The notes: generated by a model not told the origin, from the sequence alone. A stretch of DNA of 64,000 nt from Alphaproteobacteria bacterium (GCA_018820665.1 JAHJNW010000068.1:1-64000); one strand, 5' to 3'; positions 31,207 through 42,180 are shown, counted from the stretch's first letter. Numbers and translations are program-made.

Positions 31207-33373
31207 GGCGGGGGTTATACCGCCCGCTCCGGCAATGCCCAGCCTCGCCGCGCGCATCGCCGGATTTCTGCGCACCCAGAGTCTTGCGCAGTCGCTCCGG
31301 TGGCGGCTGTGGGCGCCCGTGGCGCTGGGCGGCGGTTGCGCCGTCTACTTCTCCCTGAAGTCGGAGCCGCAGGCCTGGCCCTTGCTGGCGGCGGCCGCCC
31401 TGACGGGCGCCGTCTGGCTGGCGGCGAGGCGATTGAGACTGTCGCGGCTCCGGACCTTGCCATTGATGCTGCTGGCCTGTTTCGCCCTCGGTCTGGCGGT
31501 CGCTAAGCTTCGGACCGACGCCGTCGCTGCGCCAATCGCACCGGCTCTGAGCGAACCGACCGTGGTCGAGGGCTGGGTCATTGATGTCGACAGCCCGGGC
31601 GCCGCCGGGCCGCGGGTGGTGATCGCCCCGGTGCGGATCCGCGGTCTTGCGCCCGAGGACACGCCGGTGCGGCTGCGCGCCACCGTGCGGGGCGCTGCGC
31701 CGGAGCCGGGCGAGGCGGTGCGCCTGTTCGCCATCCTGAACCCGCCGCCGGCCCCGGCCAGCCCGGGCGCCTATGACTTCGGCCGCAATGCCTGGTTCCA
31801 GTCGATGAGCGGCGTCGCCTTCGGGCTGGGCGAGGCCCGGCCGACCACGCTGCCCGAGCCGCCGTGGCGCGTGCGCGCGGCGATGGCGGTCAACGGCCTG
31901 CGCTATGACCTGGCCAAACGGATCGTGGCGCGGCAGGGCGAACGCGCCGGCGGCGTCGCGGCGGCCATGACCACGGGGCACGAGGCCTGGCTGGATCCAG
32001 CCGACGTCGATGTGATGCGCGACTCGGGTCTGGCGCACATCCTGTCGATCTCGGGTCTGCACATGGCCGTGGTCGGCGGTTTCGCCTTCTTTCTCGTGCG
32101 CCTGCTGGTGGCGGCCTGGCCGTGGCTGGCGCTGCGGGTGTCCGGCAAGAAGGTGGCGGCTTGGGCCGGCCTGCTGGCGGTCGGGACCTATCTGGTCATC
32201 TCCGGCGCCCCGCCGCCGGCCGAGCGGGCTGCGATCACCGCCTCTATCGCGTTTCTCGCCATCCTGCTGGACCGGCAGGCGATCACCATGCACGCCCTCG
32301 CCGTCGCCGCCTTCGTCGTCCTGCTGTTGCAGCCCGAGGCCATCGTCACGCCCGGCTTCCAGATGTCGTTCGCGGCCACGGCGGCGCTGGTGGCCCTGGT
32401 CGAGGCCTGGCCTGTACGCCCGCGCGAGATCTCCGCGCCCCTGCCGATCCTGCTGGTCCAGCGCGCCGGGGCCTGGATCGGCGCGGCCATCCTCGCCAGT
32501 CTCGTGGCCGGGGCGGCGACGGGGCCGTTCGCCATGCAGCATTTCAACCGCACCGCCATGTACGGTCTGGCCGCCAATCTGGCGACCGCGCCGGTGTCGG
32601 ACTTTCTCATCATGCCGGCGCTGGCGCTCGGCGCCCTGCTGGAGCCGCTGGGCCTCGGCGCGCCCTTCCTGTGGCTGGCGGCGCGCGGCATCGAGCTGAT
32701 GCTGGCCATCGGAACATGGACGGCGAGCCTGCCCGGCGCGGTGCGGACGGTGGCCAGCGCGCCCGATTTCGTTCTGCCGATCGCCTTTCTCGGCGTGCTG
32801 TTGTGCTGCCTGTGGCGCGGGCCGCTGCGCTGGCTCGGCCTGCCGTTCGCGGCGGCGGTGATGCTGTGGCCGCGTGCGCCGACGCCGGACCTGTGGATCG
32901 GCGACGGCGGGACCCAGGCGGCGTGGGTCGAGGCGGGGGAGGCGGTCGTGGCCCGGACGGGCGTGCGTCAATTCGCGGTCGATGTCTGGTCCCGGCGACG
33001 CGGCGTCACCCCGGTGGAGCCGCCGACGGGGTCGTGGACCTGCACCCGCGTCTCCTGCGCGCCCGCGACGTCCGGCTCCGGTCCCCTGGCCCTGTGGTGG
33101 GGCCGTCGGGCGCCGTCGGTGGAGCAAATCGATGTCCTGTGCCGCGCCGCGCCCGTCGTCAGCCTGCGGGCGGCCGTCCCGGCCCTGCCGGCGTCATGCG
33201 AAGGCCGGCTGGTGTTGGACGGCGTCGACCATGCCCGCGGCGGCGCGGTCGAGCTGTGGCGCGAGGGTCCGCCGGCGGCCAACCGCTGGCGCGCCGTCTG
33301 GTCGGCGCAGGTGCGCGGCGACCGGCCATGGAGCCGTTTCGCCGAGCCCGATGTCAGTGATAGCGGCGGATGA
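31205..33373 (+). CDS. ComEC/Rec2 family DNA-uptake channel-like protein
   Basis: [16 protein letters not shown], competence-domain multi-TM, downstream of gltX as in other alphaproteobacteria; start 31205 or 31235. Confidence 0.9.
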   Translation: MAGVIPPAPAMPSLAARIAGFLRTQSLAQSLRWRLWAPVALGGGCAVYFSLKSEPQAWPLLAAAALTGAVWLAARRLRLSRLRTLPLMLLACFALGLAVAKLRTDAVAAPIAPALSEPTVVEGWVIDVDSPGAAGPRVVIAPVRIRGLAPEDTPVRLRATVRGAAPEPGEAVRLFAILNPPPAPASPGAYDFGRNAWFQSMSGVAFGLGEARPTTLPEPPWRVRAAMAVNGLRYDLAKRIVARQGERAGGVAAAMTTGHEAWLDPADVDVMRDSGLAHILSISGLHMAVVGGFAFFLVRLLVAAWPWLALRVSGKKVAAWAGLLAVGTYLVISGAPPPAERAAITASIAFLAILLDRQAITMHALAVAAFVVLLLQPEAIVTPGFQMSFAATAALVALVEAWPVRPREISAPLPILLVQRAGAWIGAAILASLVAGAATGPFAMQHFNRTAMYGLAANLATAPVSDFLIMPALALGALLEPLGLGAPFLWLAARGIELMLAIGTWTASLPGAVRTVASAPDFVLPIAFLGVLLCCLWRGPLRWLGLPFAAAVMLWPRAPTPDLWIGDGGTQAAWVEAGEAVVARTGVRQFAVDVWSRRRGVTPVEPPTGSWTCTRVSCAPATSGSGPLALWWGRRAPSVEQIDVLCRAAPVVSLRAAVPALPASCEGRLVLDGVDHARGGAVELWREGPPAANRWRAVWSAQVRGDRPWSRFAEPDVSDSGG

Positions 33374-34046
33374 GCCCGACCAGCTTGCCCTGCACCTCGA
33401 CCTGGTCCGGTCCGAAGATGCGGGTCTCATAGTTGCGGTTGGCGGGCTCCAGGGCGATCGAGCCGCCCTTCTTCCGCAACCGCTTGAGGGTGGCTTCCTC
33501 ACCCTCCACCAAAGCCACGACGATCTCGCCCGAGTTGGCGGTGTCGACCGATTTGATGATCACCATGTCGCCGTTGAGGATGCCGGCCTCGATCATCGAG
33601 TCGCCCTCGATCTCGAGCAGATAGTGTTCGCCCGCGCCCAGCATCGCTTCCGGCACCGGATAGCGGGCGGTCTCGTGCTCGATGGCGGCGATGGGGGTGC
33701 CGGCGGCGATCTTGCCCATCAGCGACAGTTCGCGCGTGTCATTGGCCGGTTCGGCGGCCATCGGCCGTCCGCCGCCCTCGATGACGCCGGGGGTGAAGCC
33801 GGCGCGCCCGCGCGGGGCCCCCGCCGTGGCCTGGTCCGGCAGCTTGACCACCTCCAGCGCCCGCGCCCGGTGCGCCAGCCTGCGGATGAAGCCGCGTTCC
33901 TCCAGCGCCGTGATCAGCCGGTGGATGCCCGATTTGGAGGCCAGATCCAGCGCCTCCTTCATCTCGTCGAACGAGGGAGACACGCCGGTCTCCTTGATCC
34001 GTTCGTGGATGAACATCAGCAGTTCGTGCTGTTTGCGCGTGAGCAT
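33354..34046 (-). CDS. lexA: LexA repressor
   Basis: [35 protein letters not shown], Ala-Gly cleavage context [17 protein letters not shown]. Confidence 0.97.
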   Translation of the reverse strand: MLTRKQHELLMFIHERIKETGVSPSFDEMKEALDLASKSGIHRLITALEERGFIRRLAHRARALEVVKLPDQATAGAPRGRAGFTPGVIEGGGRPMAAEPANDTRELSLMGKIAAGTPIAAIEHETARYPVPEAMLGAGEHYLLEIEGDSMIEAGILNGDMVIIKSVDTANSGEIVVALVEGEEATLKRLRKKGGSIALEPANRNYETRIFGPDQVEVQGKLVGLIRRYH

Positions 34047-34111
34047 GGCGACCTCGAGGCGAATCCCGTTCCGGGAACGCTAGCGGAACAAACCGCAAAC
34101 GTCTACAAGGT

Positions 34112-34126
34112 GTTCCTGTGCTGTTC
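34112..34126 (-). promoter_or_regulatory. LexA/SOS operator GTTC-N7-GTTC
   Basis: Exact GTTC CTGTGCT GTTC, 66 bp upstream of the lexA start; a one-mismatch GAAC-N7-AAAC also at 34086-34100. Confidence 0.85.
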
Positions 34127-34187
34127 CGGTTAAGGTCCGGTTACCGCAGGCTGGCGCGGGCCTCGGCGCCCAGGACGGACTTCGGTG

Positions 34188-34649
34188 CTAGGACACCGCG
34201 TTCGCCCGAAACCGCTCCAGCGCCGCCGTCAGCAGCGCGGCAAACTCCGCGGGGCCATGGGTCATGAGACTGTAGGGGATGTACTGCACTGAGCCATTCA
34301 GGAGCCGGAAATACACGGTGTCTCCGCGCTTCGCCCAGAAGTCTCCCGGCTCGAAGACAACCTCGTCGATGTCGCGGAAATAGATTGGAGTCTTCCAGCC
34401 GAAATGCTCGACCCGGTCGTCATGGATGGCGAAGGACGGCCCGCTCTTAAAGGCCAAGCGGTAGCAGACGATTGTGAGGATGCCGGCGAGGACGAACAGC
34501 GAAAGGACCGTGACTTCCCACGGGCCTTTCCCACTGTAGCCCCGCCCCTCGTTCGCCAGCATGGTGCATCCGGCGAAGGTCAGGACAGGCACCGCCACGA
34601 TGGCGAACGCGACCTTCACCTGGCTGGTCCGGGGCTGGTCTTCGGTCAC
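34188..34649 (-). CDS. two-TM protein with PH-like C-terminal domain, unknown function
   Basis: 153 aa; two hydrophobic segments then [55 protein letters not shown]; stop overlaps the trpC start region. Confidence 0.8.
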   Translation of the reverse strand: MTEDQPRTSQVKVAFAIVAVPVLTFAGCTMLANEGRGYSGKGPWEVTVLSLFVLAGILTIVCYRLAFKSGPSFAIHDDRVEHFGWKTPIYFRDIDEVVFEPGDFWAKRGDTVYFRLLNGSVQYIPYSLMTHGPAEFAALLTAALERFRANAVS

Positions 34650-35437
34650 GCCAGCAGCGCCCGCGTGGCCGCCTCCACGTCCGCCTGACGCATCAGGCTC
34701 TCGCCGACCAGCACCGCCTGCGCATGCGCGGCCGACACCCGCGCCACGTCTTCCGGGGTGAAGATGCCGCTCTCGGCGACCAGCAGGGCGCGCACCGGGC
34801 TCAGCATGGCCAGCCGTTCGGTGATCTCCAGATCGACCTCGAAGGTCCGCAGCGACCGGTTGTTGATCCCGACCAGATCGCCGCCCAGCTTGCAGGCGCG
34901 GGCCATCTCGGCCTCGTCATGGGTCTCGATCAGGGCGTCCATGCCGAATCGCCGGGCCTCGGCCAGCAGCTCGGCGGCGAGGGCGTCGTCGATCATGGCG
35001 AGGATGATCAGGATGCAGTCGGCGCCGAGCGCCCGGCTCTCCGCCACCTGCCACGGGTCGACGAGGAAATCCTTGCGCAGGCAGGGCAGGGCGGTCGCCG
35101 CGCGGGCCTGTTCGAGGAAGGCGTCGTCGCCCTGGAAGCTCGGGCCGTCGGTCAGCACCGACAGGCAGGAGGCGCCGCCGTGCTCATAGGCCTTCGCCAG
35201 CGCCGGCGGATCGAAATCCGCGCGAATCAGCCCCTTGGACGGGCTGGCCTTCTTGATCTCGGCGATCAGCGCCGGACGGCCGGTCTCCTCGACGTGGCGC
35301 TCCAGCGCGGCGCGGAAGCCGCGCGGGGCCGGGGCCTGCCGGGCGCGCACCTCGACGGCGTCCTGCGGCAGGGCGGCCTTGCGCGCCGTGACCTCGTCGC
35401 GCTTGTAGGCGGCGATCCGCGTCAAAACATCGGTCAC
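34646..35437 (-). CDS. trpC: indole-3-glycerol phosphate synthase
   Basis: [53 protein letters not shown]. Confidence 0.97.
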   Translation of the reverse strand: MTDVLTRIAAYKRDEVTARKAALPQDAVEVRARQAPAPRGFRAALERHVEETGRPALIAEIKKASPSKGLIRADFDPPALAKAYEHGGASCLSVLTDGPSFQGDDAFLEQARAATALPCLRKDFLVDPWQVAESRALGADCILIILAMIDDALAAELLAEARRFGMDALIETHDEAEMARACKLGGDLVGINNRSLRTFEVDLEITERLAMLSPVRALLVAESGIFTPEDVARVSAAHAQAVLVGESLMRQADVEAATRALLA

Positions 35438-36468
35438 GCGGGCTCTTCCTCGATCGTTGTGTTGGTGGCCTCGACCAGATCGGCCAGCGCCTTGGCCGCG
35501 CGGCCGTCGTCGATGACCGCCGCCGCGAGGGCCGCGCCTTCGGCCAGATCAGCCGCCCGGTCGCCGACGACCAGCGCCGCCGCGGCGTTCAGCAGCACGA
35601 TGTCGCGATAGGCCCCCGGCGCGCCGTCCAGCAGCGCCCGCAGGGCCGCGGCGTTCTCCTCGGCGTCGCCGCCGCGCAGGTCGGCGAGGTCGGCGCGCGG
35701 CAGGCCGGCGTCCTCGGGTGTGACGGTAAAGCGGCGCACCGCCCCGTCCTTCCACTCCGCCACCTCGGTGGCGCCCGTCGTTGTCAGTTCGTCCAGCCCC
35801 TGCCCATGCACGGTCCAGGCGCGCTCGGCGCCGAGCCGGCCCAGCACCTCGGCCAGCGGCTCCAGCAGGCGCGGATCATAGACCCCCATTACTTGGCGCT
35901 TCGCATTCGCCGGGTTCGACAACGGTCCCAGCAGATTGAAAACGGTACGGAAACCGATCTCGGCGCGGACTGGCCCGACGTGGCGCATGGCCCCGTGGTA
36001 CGAGGGCGCGAACAGGAAGGCGATGCCGGCCTGATCCAGCGAACGCCGCTGTTGCGCCGGCGTCGCCGCCAGATTGACCCCCAGAACGGACAAAACGTCC
36101 GACGAGCCCGACTTCGAGCTCAGGGCCCGGTTGCCGTGCTTGGCCACCTTGAGGCCGGCTCCGGCCAGCACCAGCGCCGCCGCGGTCGAGATGTTGAAGG
36201 TGTGCTGGCCGTCGCCGCCGGTGCCGCAGGTGTCGATGACGTCGTACGGGTGCTCCAGCGTCATCGCCGCGTCGCGCATGGCCGTGGCGAAGGCGGCGAT
36301 CTCGCCGACCGTCTCGCCGCGAATGCGCAGGGCGGTGACGGCGGCGGCGACCTGGGCCGGGGTTGGCTCGCCCCTCAGGCAGGCGGCGAAGAAGGCGTGC
36401 GCCTCCGCGTCCGACAGCACCTGGCCATCGACCAATTTGGCCAGCAGGGGTTTGAACCCGTCCGCCAC
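35434..36468 (-). CDS. trpD: anthranilate phosphoribosyltransferase
   Basis: [48 protein letters not shown]. Confidence 0.97.
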   Translation of the reverse strand: MADGFKPLLAKLVDGQVLSDAEAHAFFAACLRGEPTPAQVAAAVTALRIRGETVGEIAAFATAMRDAAMTLEHPYDVIDTCGTGGDGQHTFNISTAAALVLAGAGLKVAKHGNRALSSKSGSSDVLSVLGVNLAATPAQQRRSLDQAGIAFLFAPSYHGAMRHVGPVRAEIGFRTVFNLLGPLSNPANAKRQVMGVYDPRLLEPLAEVLGRLGAERAWTVHGQGLDELTTTGATEVAEWKDGAVRRFTVTPEDAGLPRADLADLRGGDAEENAAALRALLDGAPGAYRDIVLLNAAAALVVGDRAADLAEGAALAAAVIDDGRAAKALADLVEATNTTIEEEPA

Positions 36469-36469
36469 C

Positions 36470-37060
36470 TCAGACCATCGCCGTGCGCTTGATATTAGCC
36501 AGGTCGAGGAAGTTGGCCAACAGGTCGTGGCCGTGTTCGGTGGCGATCGACTCCGGGTGGAACTGCACGCCGTGGATCGGCCGCGTCCGGTGCGCCAGAC
36601 CCATGATCTCGCCGTCGGCGGTCCAGGCGGTCACCTCCAGCACATCCGGCAGGGTCTCCTGTTTCACCGCCAGCGAATGGTAGCGCGTCGCGGTGAAGGG
36701 TGAGGGGAGGCCGCGGAACACGCTCTTGCCGGCGTGTTCGATCGGCGAGGTCTTGCCGTGCATCAGCGCCTTGGCCCGAATGACGTCGCCGCCGAACGCC
36801 TGACCCATGGCCTGATGGCCGAGGCAGACGCCGAAGATCGGCATCTCCAGCGGCGCCGTGTCGATCAGGGCGAGGCAGATGCCGGCCTCATCGGGCGTGC
36901 ACGGTCCAGGCGACAACAACAGGGCGTCCGGCTTGAGGGCGAGGGCCTCGGCCGCCGTCAGGTCGTCATTGCGCACCACGCGCGTCTCCGCGCCCAGCTC
37001 CGCGAGGTAGTGGACCAGGTTCCAGGTAAAGCTGTCGTAGTTGTCGACGACGAGGATCAT
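36470..37060 (-). CDS. trpG: anthranilate synthase component II
   Basis: [48 protein letters not shown]. Confidence 0.97.
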   Translation of the reverse strand: MILVVDNYDSFTWNLVHYLAELGAETRVVRNDDLTAAEALALKPDALLLSPGPCTPDEAGICLALIDTAPLEMPIFGVCLGHQAMGQAFGGDVIRAKALMHGKTSPIEHAGKSVFRGLPSPFTATRYHSLAVKQETLPDVLEVTAWTADGEIMGLAHRTRPIHGVQFHPESIATEHGHDLLANFLDLANIKRTAMV

Positions 37061-37164
37061 GCTTCGGCTTCTAGGCGGTGCGGGGGGCCGCGCCAAGCAG
37101 GCGTGCGGGTAAGTCTTCGTTAACCACGTTCGGGCGAACTGGGCGCTTGAGCGGAGGGGCGCGC

Positions 37165-37359
37165 ATGGCCGACACCAGTATCGACAAGGCGCGCGGCCTG
37201 CTGACCGCGCCGGTCCGGCGGGCCAGCCCGTGGGCGACTTTCGGGGCGGCCGCCCTGGCGGCGACGGCGGCGGTGATGATGGCCGGCGTCATGGTGCTGG
37301 GGCCGGGCGTCCGGTTCGAGGAGCCGCCGGTGGCTCAGCCCCTGTTTCCGAACGGATAG
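37165..37359 (+). CDS. small single-TM hypothetical protein, 64 aa
   Basis: ORF with ATG after a G-rich stretch; one hydrophobic segment; 3' end overlaps trpE 3' end by 25 nt on the opposite strand. Confidence 0.5.
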   Translation: MADTSIDKARGLLTAPVRRASPWATFGAAALAATAAVMMAGVMVLGPGVRFEEPPVAQPLFPNG

Positions 37360-38852
37360 CGCCAGGCGTCCTCGGCGGCGCCGATCGGGGCCCGCGCCTT
37401 GGCCCGGGTCTCGGCGTATTCAGCGGCCGGGTCGCTGTCGGCCACGACGCCGGCCCCGGCCTGGACATGGATCTTGCCGTCGGCGAAGAGGGCGGTCCTG
37501 AGGACGATGCAGATGTCCGCCTCGCCACCCGCCGAAATATAGCCGACGCCGCCGCCGTAGCCGACCCCGCGCTTCTCGCCCTCCAGTTCGTCGATGATCT
37601 CCATGGCCCGCACCTTGGGCGCGCCGGACAGGGTCCCGGCCGGCAGGGCGGCCAGCAGGGTGTCAACCGCGTCCAGACGCGGATCAGCCTGCCCCTGCAC
37701 CTCGGAAACGATATGCATGACAGAGCTGTAGCGCTCGACCTTGAAGCTCTCCATCACTTCAACGGTGCCCGCGGCGGCGACGCGGCCGACGTCGTTGCGG
37801 CCCAGATCCAGCAGCATCAGATGCTCGGCCCGCTCCTTCGGATCGGCCAGCAGTTCGGCCTCCAGCGCCTGGTCCTGCTCGGGCGTCTCGCCGCGGGCGC
37901 GGGTCCCGGCCAGCGGGCGGATGGTGACCCGCCCGTCCTTCAGCCGCACCAGAATCTCCGGGCTCGAGCCGGCTAGCTGGAATTCGCCGAAGTCGAGGAA
38001 GAACAGATAGGGTGACGGATTGCGCCGCCGCAGCGAGCGGTAGAAGGCGAACGGATCGCCGGCCCACGGCGCGGCGAAGCGATGGCTCAGCACCACCTGG
38101 AAGATGTCGCCGGCGGCGATATAGTCCTTGGCCCGGGCCACCATGGCGCCGAACGCCGTCTCGTCGACCGGCGATAGGAACGGCGGGGCGTCCGCCGGGA
38201 TCGGCGCGGGCAGGGCGGGCAGGGGCGCGCGCAGCTCCGCCTCGAACGCATCCAGGCGCGCCACGGCGGCGTCGAACGCCGCGTCGGCCGACAGGCCGCT
38301 GTCGGGATAGGCGGCCGAGACCAGCACGATCTCGTGCTTCACTGAATCGAAGATCGCCACCAGCGCCGGCCGCGTCAGGACCGCGTCGGGCAGGTCCAGC
38401 GGATCGGGATTGGGCGCGCCCAGCGGCTCCAGCAGCCGCACCATGTCATAGCCGAACACGCCGAACAGGCCCGCGGCCATCGGCGGCAGGTCCGCCGGCA
38501 GGTCGAAGCGGGACGCCGCGATCAGACCGCGCAGCGAGGCCAGCGGGTCGCAGCGTTCCGCCTCCCACGCGCCAGAGGCCACGCCTGCGCCCCGCCCCAG
38601 TTCGGCCTGGCCGTCGCGACAGCGCCAGACGACGTCCGGCTCGCGGGTGATGATCGAATAGCGGCCGTTGACGGCGCCCCCCTCGACGGATTCCAGCAGG
38701 AAGGCGTGGGCGCGACCGTGCCCGACCTTCAAAAAGGCCGAGACCGGCGTCTCGAGGTCGTCGACGAGGCGGCGGACGACGACCTGCGGACGACCGTCGG
38801 ACCAGCCGCGCCCGAAGGCGGAGCGGGAGGGCGCGCCGTCCGCTGCGCTCAT
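37335..38852 (-). CDS. trpE: anthranilate synthase component I
   Basis: AGDIFQVVLSHRF, GSSPEILVRL, RPLAGTRARG, ERAEHLMLLDLGRNDVGRV, AGTLSGAPKVRAMEII. Confidence 0.97.
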   Translation of the reverse strand: MSAADGAPSRSAFGRGWSDGRPQVVVRRLVDDLETPVSAFLKVGHGRAHAFLLESVEGGAVNGRYSIITREPDVVWRCRDGQAELGRGAGVASGAWEAERCDPLASLRGLIAASRFDLPADLPPMAAGLFGVFGYDMVRLLEPLGAPNPDPLDLPDAVLTRPALVAIFDSVKHEIVLVSAAYPDSGLSADAAFDAAVARLDAFEAELRAPLPALPAPIPADAPPFLSPVDETAFGAMVARAKDYIAAGDIFQVVLSHRFAAPWAGDPFAFYRSLRRRNPSPYLFFLDFGEFQLAGSSPEILVRLKDGRVTIRPLAGTRARGETPEQDQALEAELLADPKERAEHLMLLDLGRNDVGRVAAAGTVEVMESFKVERYSSVMHIVSEVQGQADPRLDAVDTLLAALPAGTLSGAPKVRAMEIIDELEGEKRGVGYGGGVGYISAGGEADICIVLRTALFADGKIHVQAGAGVVADSDPAAEYAETRAKARAPIGAAEDAWRYPFGNRG

Positions 38853-40762
38853 CGCCCTGCCGGCGTCGCCGGGGTCGCGGTCGCCGGCAGGCCGAGGGCC
38901 AGACGGGCCGTTTCCTCGTTGTAGGTCGCCTTGGTACGCTCGGCGGCGGCGACCACCGCGGCGGCGAACAGCGGGTCGCCCGTGGCCTCGCCGAGACGCG
39001 TGCGCCACTCCTGAGCCTCTTCCGCGGCCAAGGCCGGGGTCGGCGGGGTGATGCGGTCGACGCGACCGATGGCGATGCTGTTCTCGGTCTGGGGTTGCGA
39101 GAACGGCTTGCCGCGCTCGCTGTTGAACAGGCCGGTCATCACGCCCTGACCCAGTTCGGTGGCCGAGGCCTCCTCCTGACGGATGCCCGTCCGGCGGGTC
39201 ACGGTCGCGCCGGTCGAGGCGGCCACGGCGGCGAAGTCTTCGCCGGCGCGCAGACGGGCCATCAGCGCATCCGAACGGGCCGACAACAGCCGCACATTCT
39301 CGCGCGCCGTCCAGGCCCGGGTCACGGTCTCGCGCACCGAGTCCAGAGACGGCATGGCGGCGGGCGTGATGTCATCGACGCGAACCACGAAATACTGGCC
39401 TTCGCCGAGGCCGGTGGGCTCGCTGGCGCGCCCCTCGGTCAGCTTCCACAGACCTTCCAGCACCGGGGCCGGGACATTGAGCTGCTGGCCCTCGCGGTTG
39501 CGGCCCTCGCGGGTCACGGCGGGGATACCGACCATGCGGGCGCCGACCTCGCGGACGGCGTCGTCCACGCTCTTGCCCTCGCGGCGCGCCGCCTCGAAGG
39601 CCTCGACCCGGCGGGCGATGGCGCCGCGGGCTTCCTGGCCGCGCAGTTCCTCGACGATCTGCTCGCGCACGTCGGCCAGGGTGACTTCACGGCCCGGGGT
39701 CACGCCGGTCACCTTGGCGACGACGAAACCGACCCGCGCCTGTACCGGGGCGGAGACCTGATCGACGCCAAGGCCGAACACGGCGGCGGCGACGGCCGGA
39801 TCGCCGATCGCGCTGCGCGGGGTGTCGGCGTATTCGGCCGGCTGCAGGTCGTTGGCCTGGCCGACGGCGGCGGGGGACTGACCGGCGCGCAGGGCGGCGG
39901 CGATGCGTTCGGCGGCGGCCTGGGTCGGCGCCGTCAGGGTGGCGAAGGTCCGGCGTTCCGGCAGGGACAGGGCGTCCTTGCGGAACTCGAACCGGCGCTC
40001 GATCGCCTCGTCGTCGATGGCGATGGTCTGGTCGGCCGGGCTGCTGAAGATGACCAGCGAGCCGGACCGCAGCTCCGGGGTGCGCAGGCTGGCGGCGTTC
40101 TGGCTGATGAACGAGTTCAACTGGGCGTCGGTCGGCGGCGGCGCCGTTCCGGCCATGTCCTGGGTCAGGATGAACCAGCTCCCGTCGCGGGTCTGCTGGT
40201 TCAGGTTGGCGTACATGGCGCCATAGATGCGCGGCAGGCGCAGGCCGGTGACGAGGGCCGAGCCATAGTGGGCGCGGCTGTACTGGTCGCGGGCCTCGCG
40301 CTCCAGCAGTTCGGGCGTCATGTTCGCCTCGGCGAGGCGGGTCTTGTAGAGATTCTCGTCGAACTGATTGGTCACTGGATCGAAGAAGGCCGGGATGGCC
40401 CGGATCTGGCGCAGGACCAGCTCGTTTCCGGGACGGATGCCGGCCTTCCAGGCCCAGGCGAAGAAGCCGAGTTGTTCCGCCTGGCTCTTCAGCAGGGCCG
40501 TCAGATCAGCCTGGGCGAGCAGTTCCTCATAGGTGACGGCGCGGCCCTGTTGCTGCTGGATCTGCTCCAGCTGGCGGTCCATCTGCGCCCGGAACTCCGT
40601 CGGCGTAACGCTGCGGTCGCCGGCCGAGATGACCTTCGGCGCCTGCAGGCTGCCCAGCAGGTCGGTCTGTGTGCCGCCGGTGATCAGCAGCCCCAGGGCG
40701 GTGAGCACCAGCAGGCCGATCGCCCACTTCGACTTCGCGAAATTGCGGAACATGGAGATCAT
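38849..40762 (-). CDS. SurA N-terminal/PpiD-like peptidylprolyl isomerase
   Basis: N-terminal TM, SurA-N-like region, parvulin-like repeats; between trpE and tpiA; start MISMFRNFAKSKWAIGLL. Confidence 0.88.
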   Translation of the reverse strand: MISMFRNFAKSKWAIGLLVLTALGLLITGGTQTDLLGSLQAPKVISAGDRSVTPTEFRAQMDRQLEQIQQQQGRAVTYEELLAQADLTALLKSQAEQLGFFAWAWKAGIRPGNELVLRQIRAIPAFFDPVTNQFDENLYKTRLAEANMTPELLEREARDQYSRAHYGSALVTGLRLPRIYGAMYANLNQQTRDGSWFILTQDMAGTAPPPTDAQLNSFISQNAASLRTPELRSGSLVIFSSPADQTIAIDDEAIERRFEFRKDALSLPERRTFATLTAPTQAAAERIAAALRAGQSPAAVGQANDLQPAEYADTPRSAIGDPAVAAAVFGLGVDQVSAPVQARVGFVVAKVTGVTPGREVTLADVREQIVEELRGQEARGAIARRVEAFEAARREGKSVDDAVREVGARMVGIPAVTREGRNREGQQLNVPAPVLEGLWKLTEGRASEPTGLGEGQYFVVRVDDITPAAMPSLDSVRETVTRAWTARENVRLLSARSDALMARLRAGEDFAAVAASTGATVTRRTGIRQEEASATELGQGVMTGLFNSERGKPFSQPQTENSIAIGRVDRITPPTPALAAEEAQEWRTRLGEATGDPLFAAAVVAAAERTKATYNEETARLALGLPATATPATPAGR

Positions 40763-40903
40763 GGAAGCGGTCCTGGGCGGATGGCGGCGACGACAGTCGC
40801 TCCGGCCTATAGGGGGTGACGGGCCAGCACGGCAAGACAATGGCGACAGACTCGGCCCGGCGGATGGCTTGGCTTGGCGAAATCCTCCGCCTAGACAGGC
40901 TGG

Positions 40904-41656
40904 ATGAAACAATCCGTGAAGTTGATCGCCGGCAACTGGAAAATGAACGGCCTCGCCGCCGACCTCGACGCCGTCATCGGTGAGCTGACGCTCGCCCTCC
41001 GGGCCGAACCGGCGGCCTGCCGGGTCGCGGTCTGTCCGCCCTCCACCCTGATCAGCCGTCTGGCGGACGCGGTCCGGGGCAAGCCGATCGAGGTCGGCGG
41101 CCAGGATTGCCGGGCCGAGAGCCACGGCGCCTATACCGGCGGCGTCTCGGCCGAGATGTTGAAGGACGCCGGCGCCCGCCTGGTCATCGTCGGCCATTCC
41201 GAACGCCGCCAGGAGTTCGGCGAAACCGATCGGCTGGTGTCCGCCAAGGCCGAGGCCGCAATCCGCGCCGGACTGGCCCCGATCGTCTGCGTCGGCGAGA
41301 CCCTCGAACAACGCGAGGCGGGCAGGGCGGTCGAGGTGGTGCGCGACCAGGTGATGAATTCCCTGCCCACGGCCGTGGTCGGCCGGGACTTCGCCGTCGC
41401 CTACGAGCCGGTCTGGGCCATTGGCACCGGCCTGACTCCGACGCTGGAACAGATCGAGGAGGTGCACCGGGCGGTTCGGGCGGCCATGATCGAACGGCTG
41501 GGCCTCGCCAGCGCGCCGGCGCCGATCCTGTACGGCGGCTCGGTCAAGCCGGACAACGCTCGCGATATCCTCGCCGTGCCCGAAGTCGGCGGGGCACTGG
41601 TCGGCGGCGCCTCGCTCAAGGCCGCCGACTTCCTCGGCATCATCCGGGCGGCGTGA
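40904..41656 (+). CDS. tpiA: triose-phosphate isomerase
   Basis: LIAGNWKMNG, GHSERRQEFGETD, AYEPVWAIGTG, YGGSVKPDN. Confidence 0.98.
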   Translation: MKQSVKLIAGNWKMNGLAADLDAVIGELTLALRAEPAACRVAVCPPSTLISRLADAVRGKPIEVGGQDCRAESHGAYTGGVSAEMLKDAGARLVIVGHSERRQEFGETDRLVSAKAEAAIRAGLAPIVCVGETLEQREAGRAVEVVRDQVMNSLPTAVVGRDFAVAYEPVWAIGTGLTPTLEQIEEVHRAVRAAMIERLGLASAPAPILYGGSVKPDNARDILAVPEVGGALVGGASLKAADFLGIIRAA

Positions 41657-41760
41657 GCGGCGCGGCAGTCACTTCGTACTCCCACCTTTCCCCCGCCCGT
41701 CATCAATGTTAGACGCCGCCGCTTGATCGGCGCCGCTTCGCGCCACACATATCGGCCGCC

Positions 41761-42174
41761 ATGCTCCAGACCATTCTCCTCGTCGCCATGATCCTCATCT
41801 CGGTTACGCTCGCCGGCGTGATCCTGCTTCAGCGCTCCGAGGGCGGAGCTCTGGGCATGGGCGGCGGCCCGTCGGGCTTCATGACCGCCCGTGGGGCCGG
41901 CAATCTGCTGACGGTCACGACCTGGTGGCTGGCGGGCGCCTTCTTCGCCTGCGCCATCGGCCTGACGATCGTCGGCAACATGAGCCGCGCCAATCAGTCG
42001 ATCGTCGACCCGGACGCCGTCGGCGCCCTCGCCACGCCGCCCGCCGGCGCCTCGACCGCTCCGGCCGATCCGGCCACGGCCCCGGCCCAGCCGGCCGGCC
42101 CGTCGCTGGACGACTTCCTCAGTTCGGCGCCCGCCGCCGAGCCGGCCCCCGCCCAACCCGCACCGGCGCAGTAG
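41761..42174 (+). CDS. secG: preprotein translocase subunit SecG
   Basis: LQTILLVAMILISVTLAGVILLQRSEGGALGMGGG; Pro/Ala-rich tail; upstream of pyrG. Confidence 0.94.
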   Translation: MLQTILLVAMILISVTLAGVILLQRSEGGALGMGGGPSGFMTARGAGNLLTVTTWWLAGAFFACAIGLTIVGNMSRANQSIVDPDAVGALATPPAGASTAPADPATAPAQPAGPSLDDFLSSAPAAEPAPAQPAPAQ

Positions 42175-42180
42175 GGATGA

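Noticed and set aside
30932-33127. 731-aa minus-strand ORF antisense to comEC and gltX start
   Set aside because: Low-complexity shadow; both sense genes are well supported
34188-40762. Classic trp attenuator or leader peptide upstream of trpE or trpGDC
   Set aside because: trpE start overlaps the upstream PPIase stop, leaving no leader; no Trp-codon-rich small ORF seen upstream of trpG
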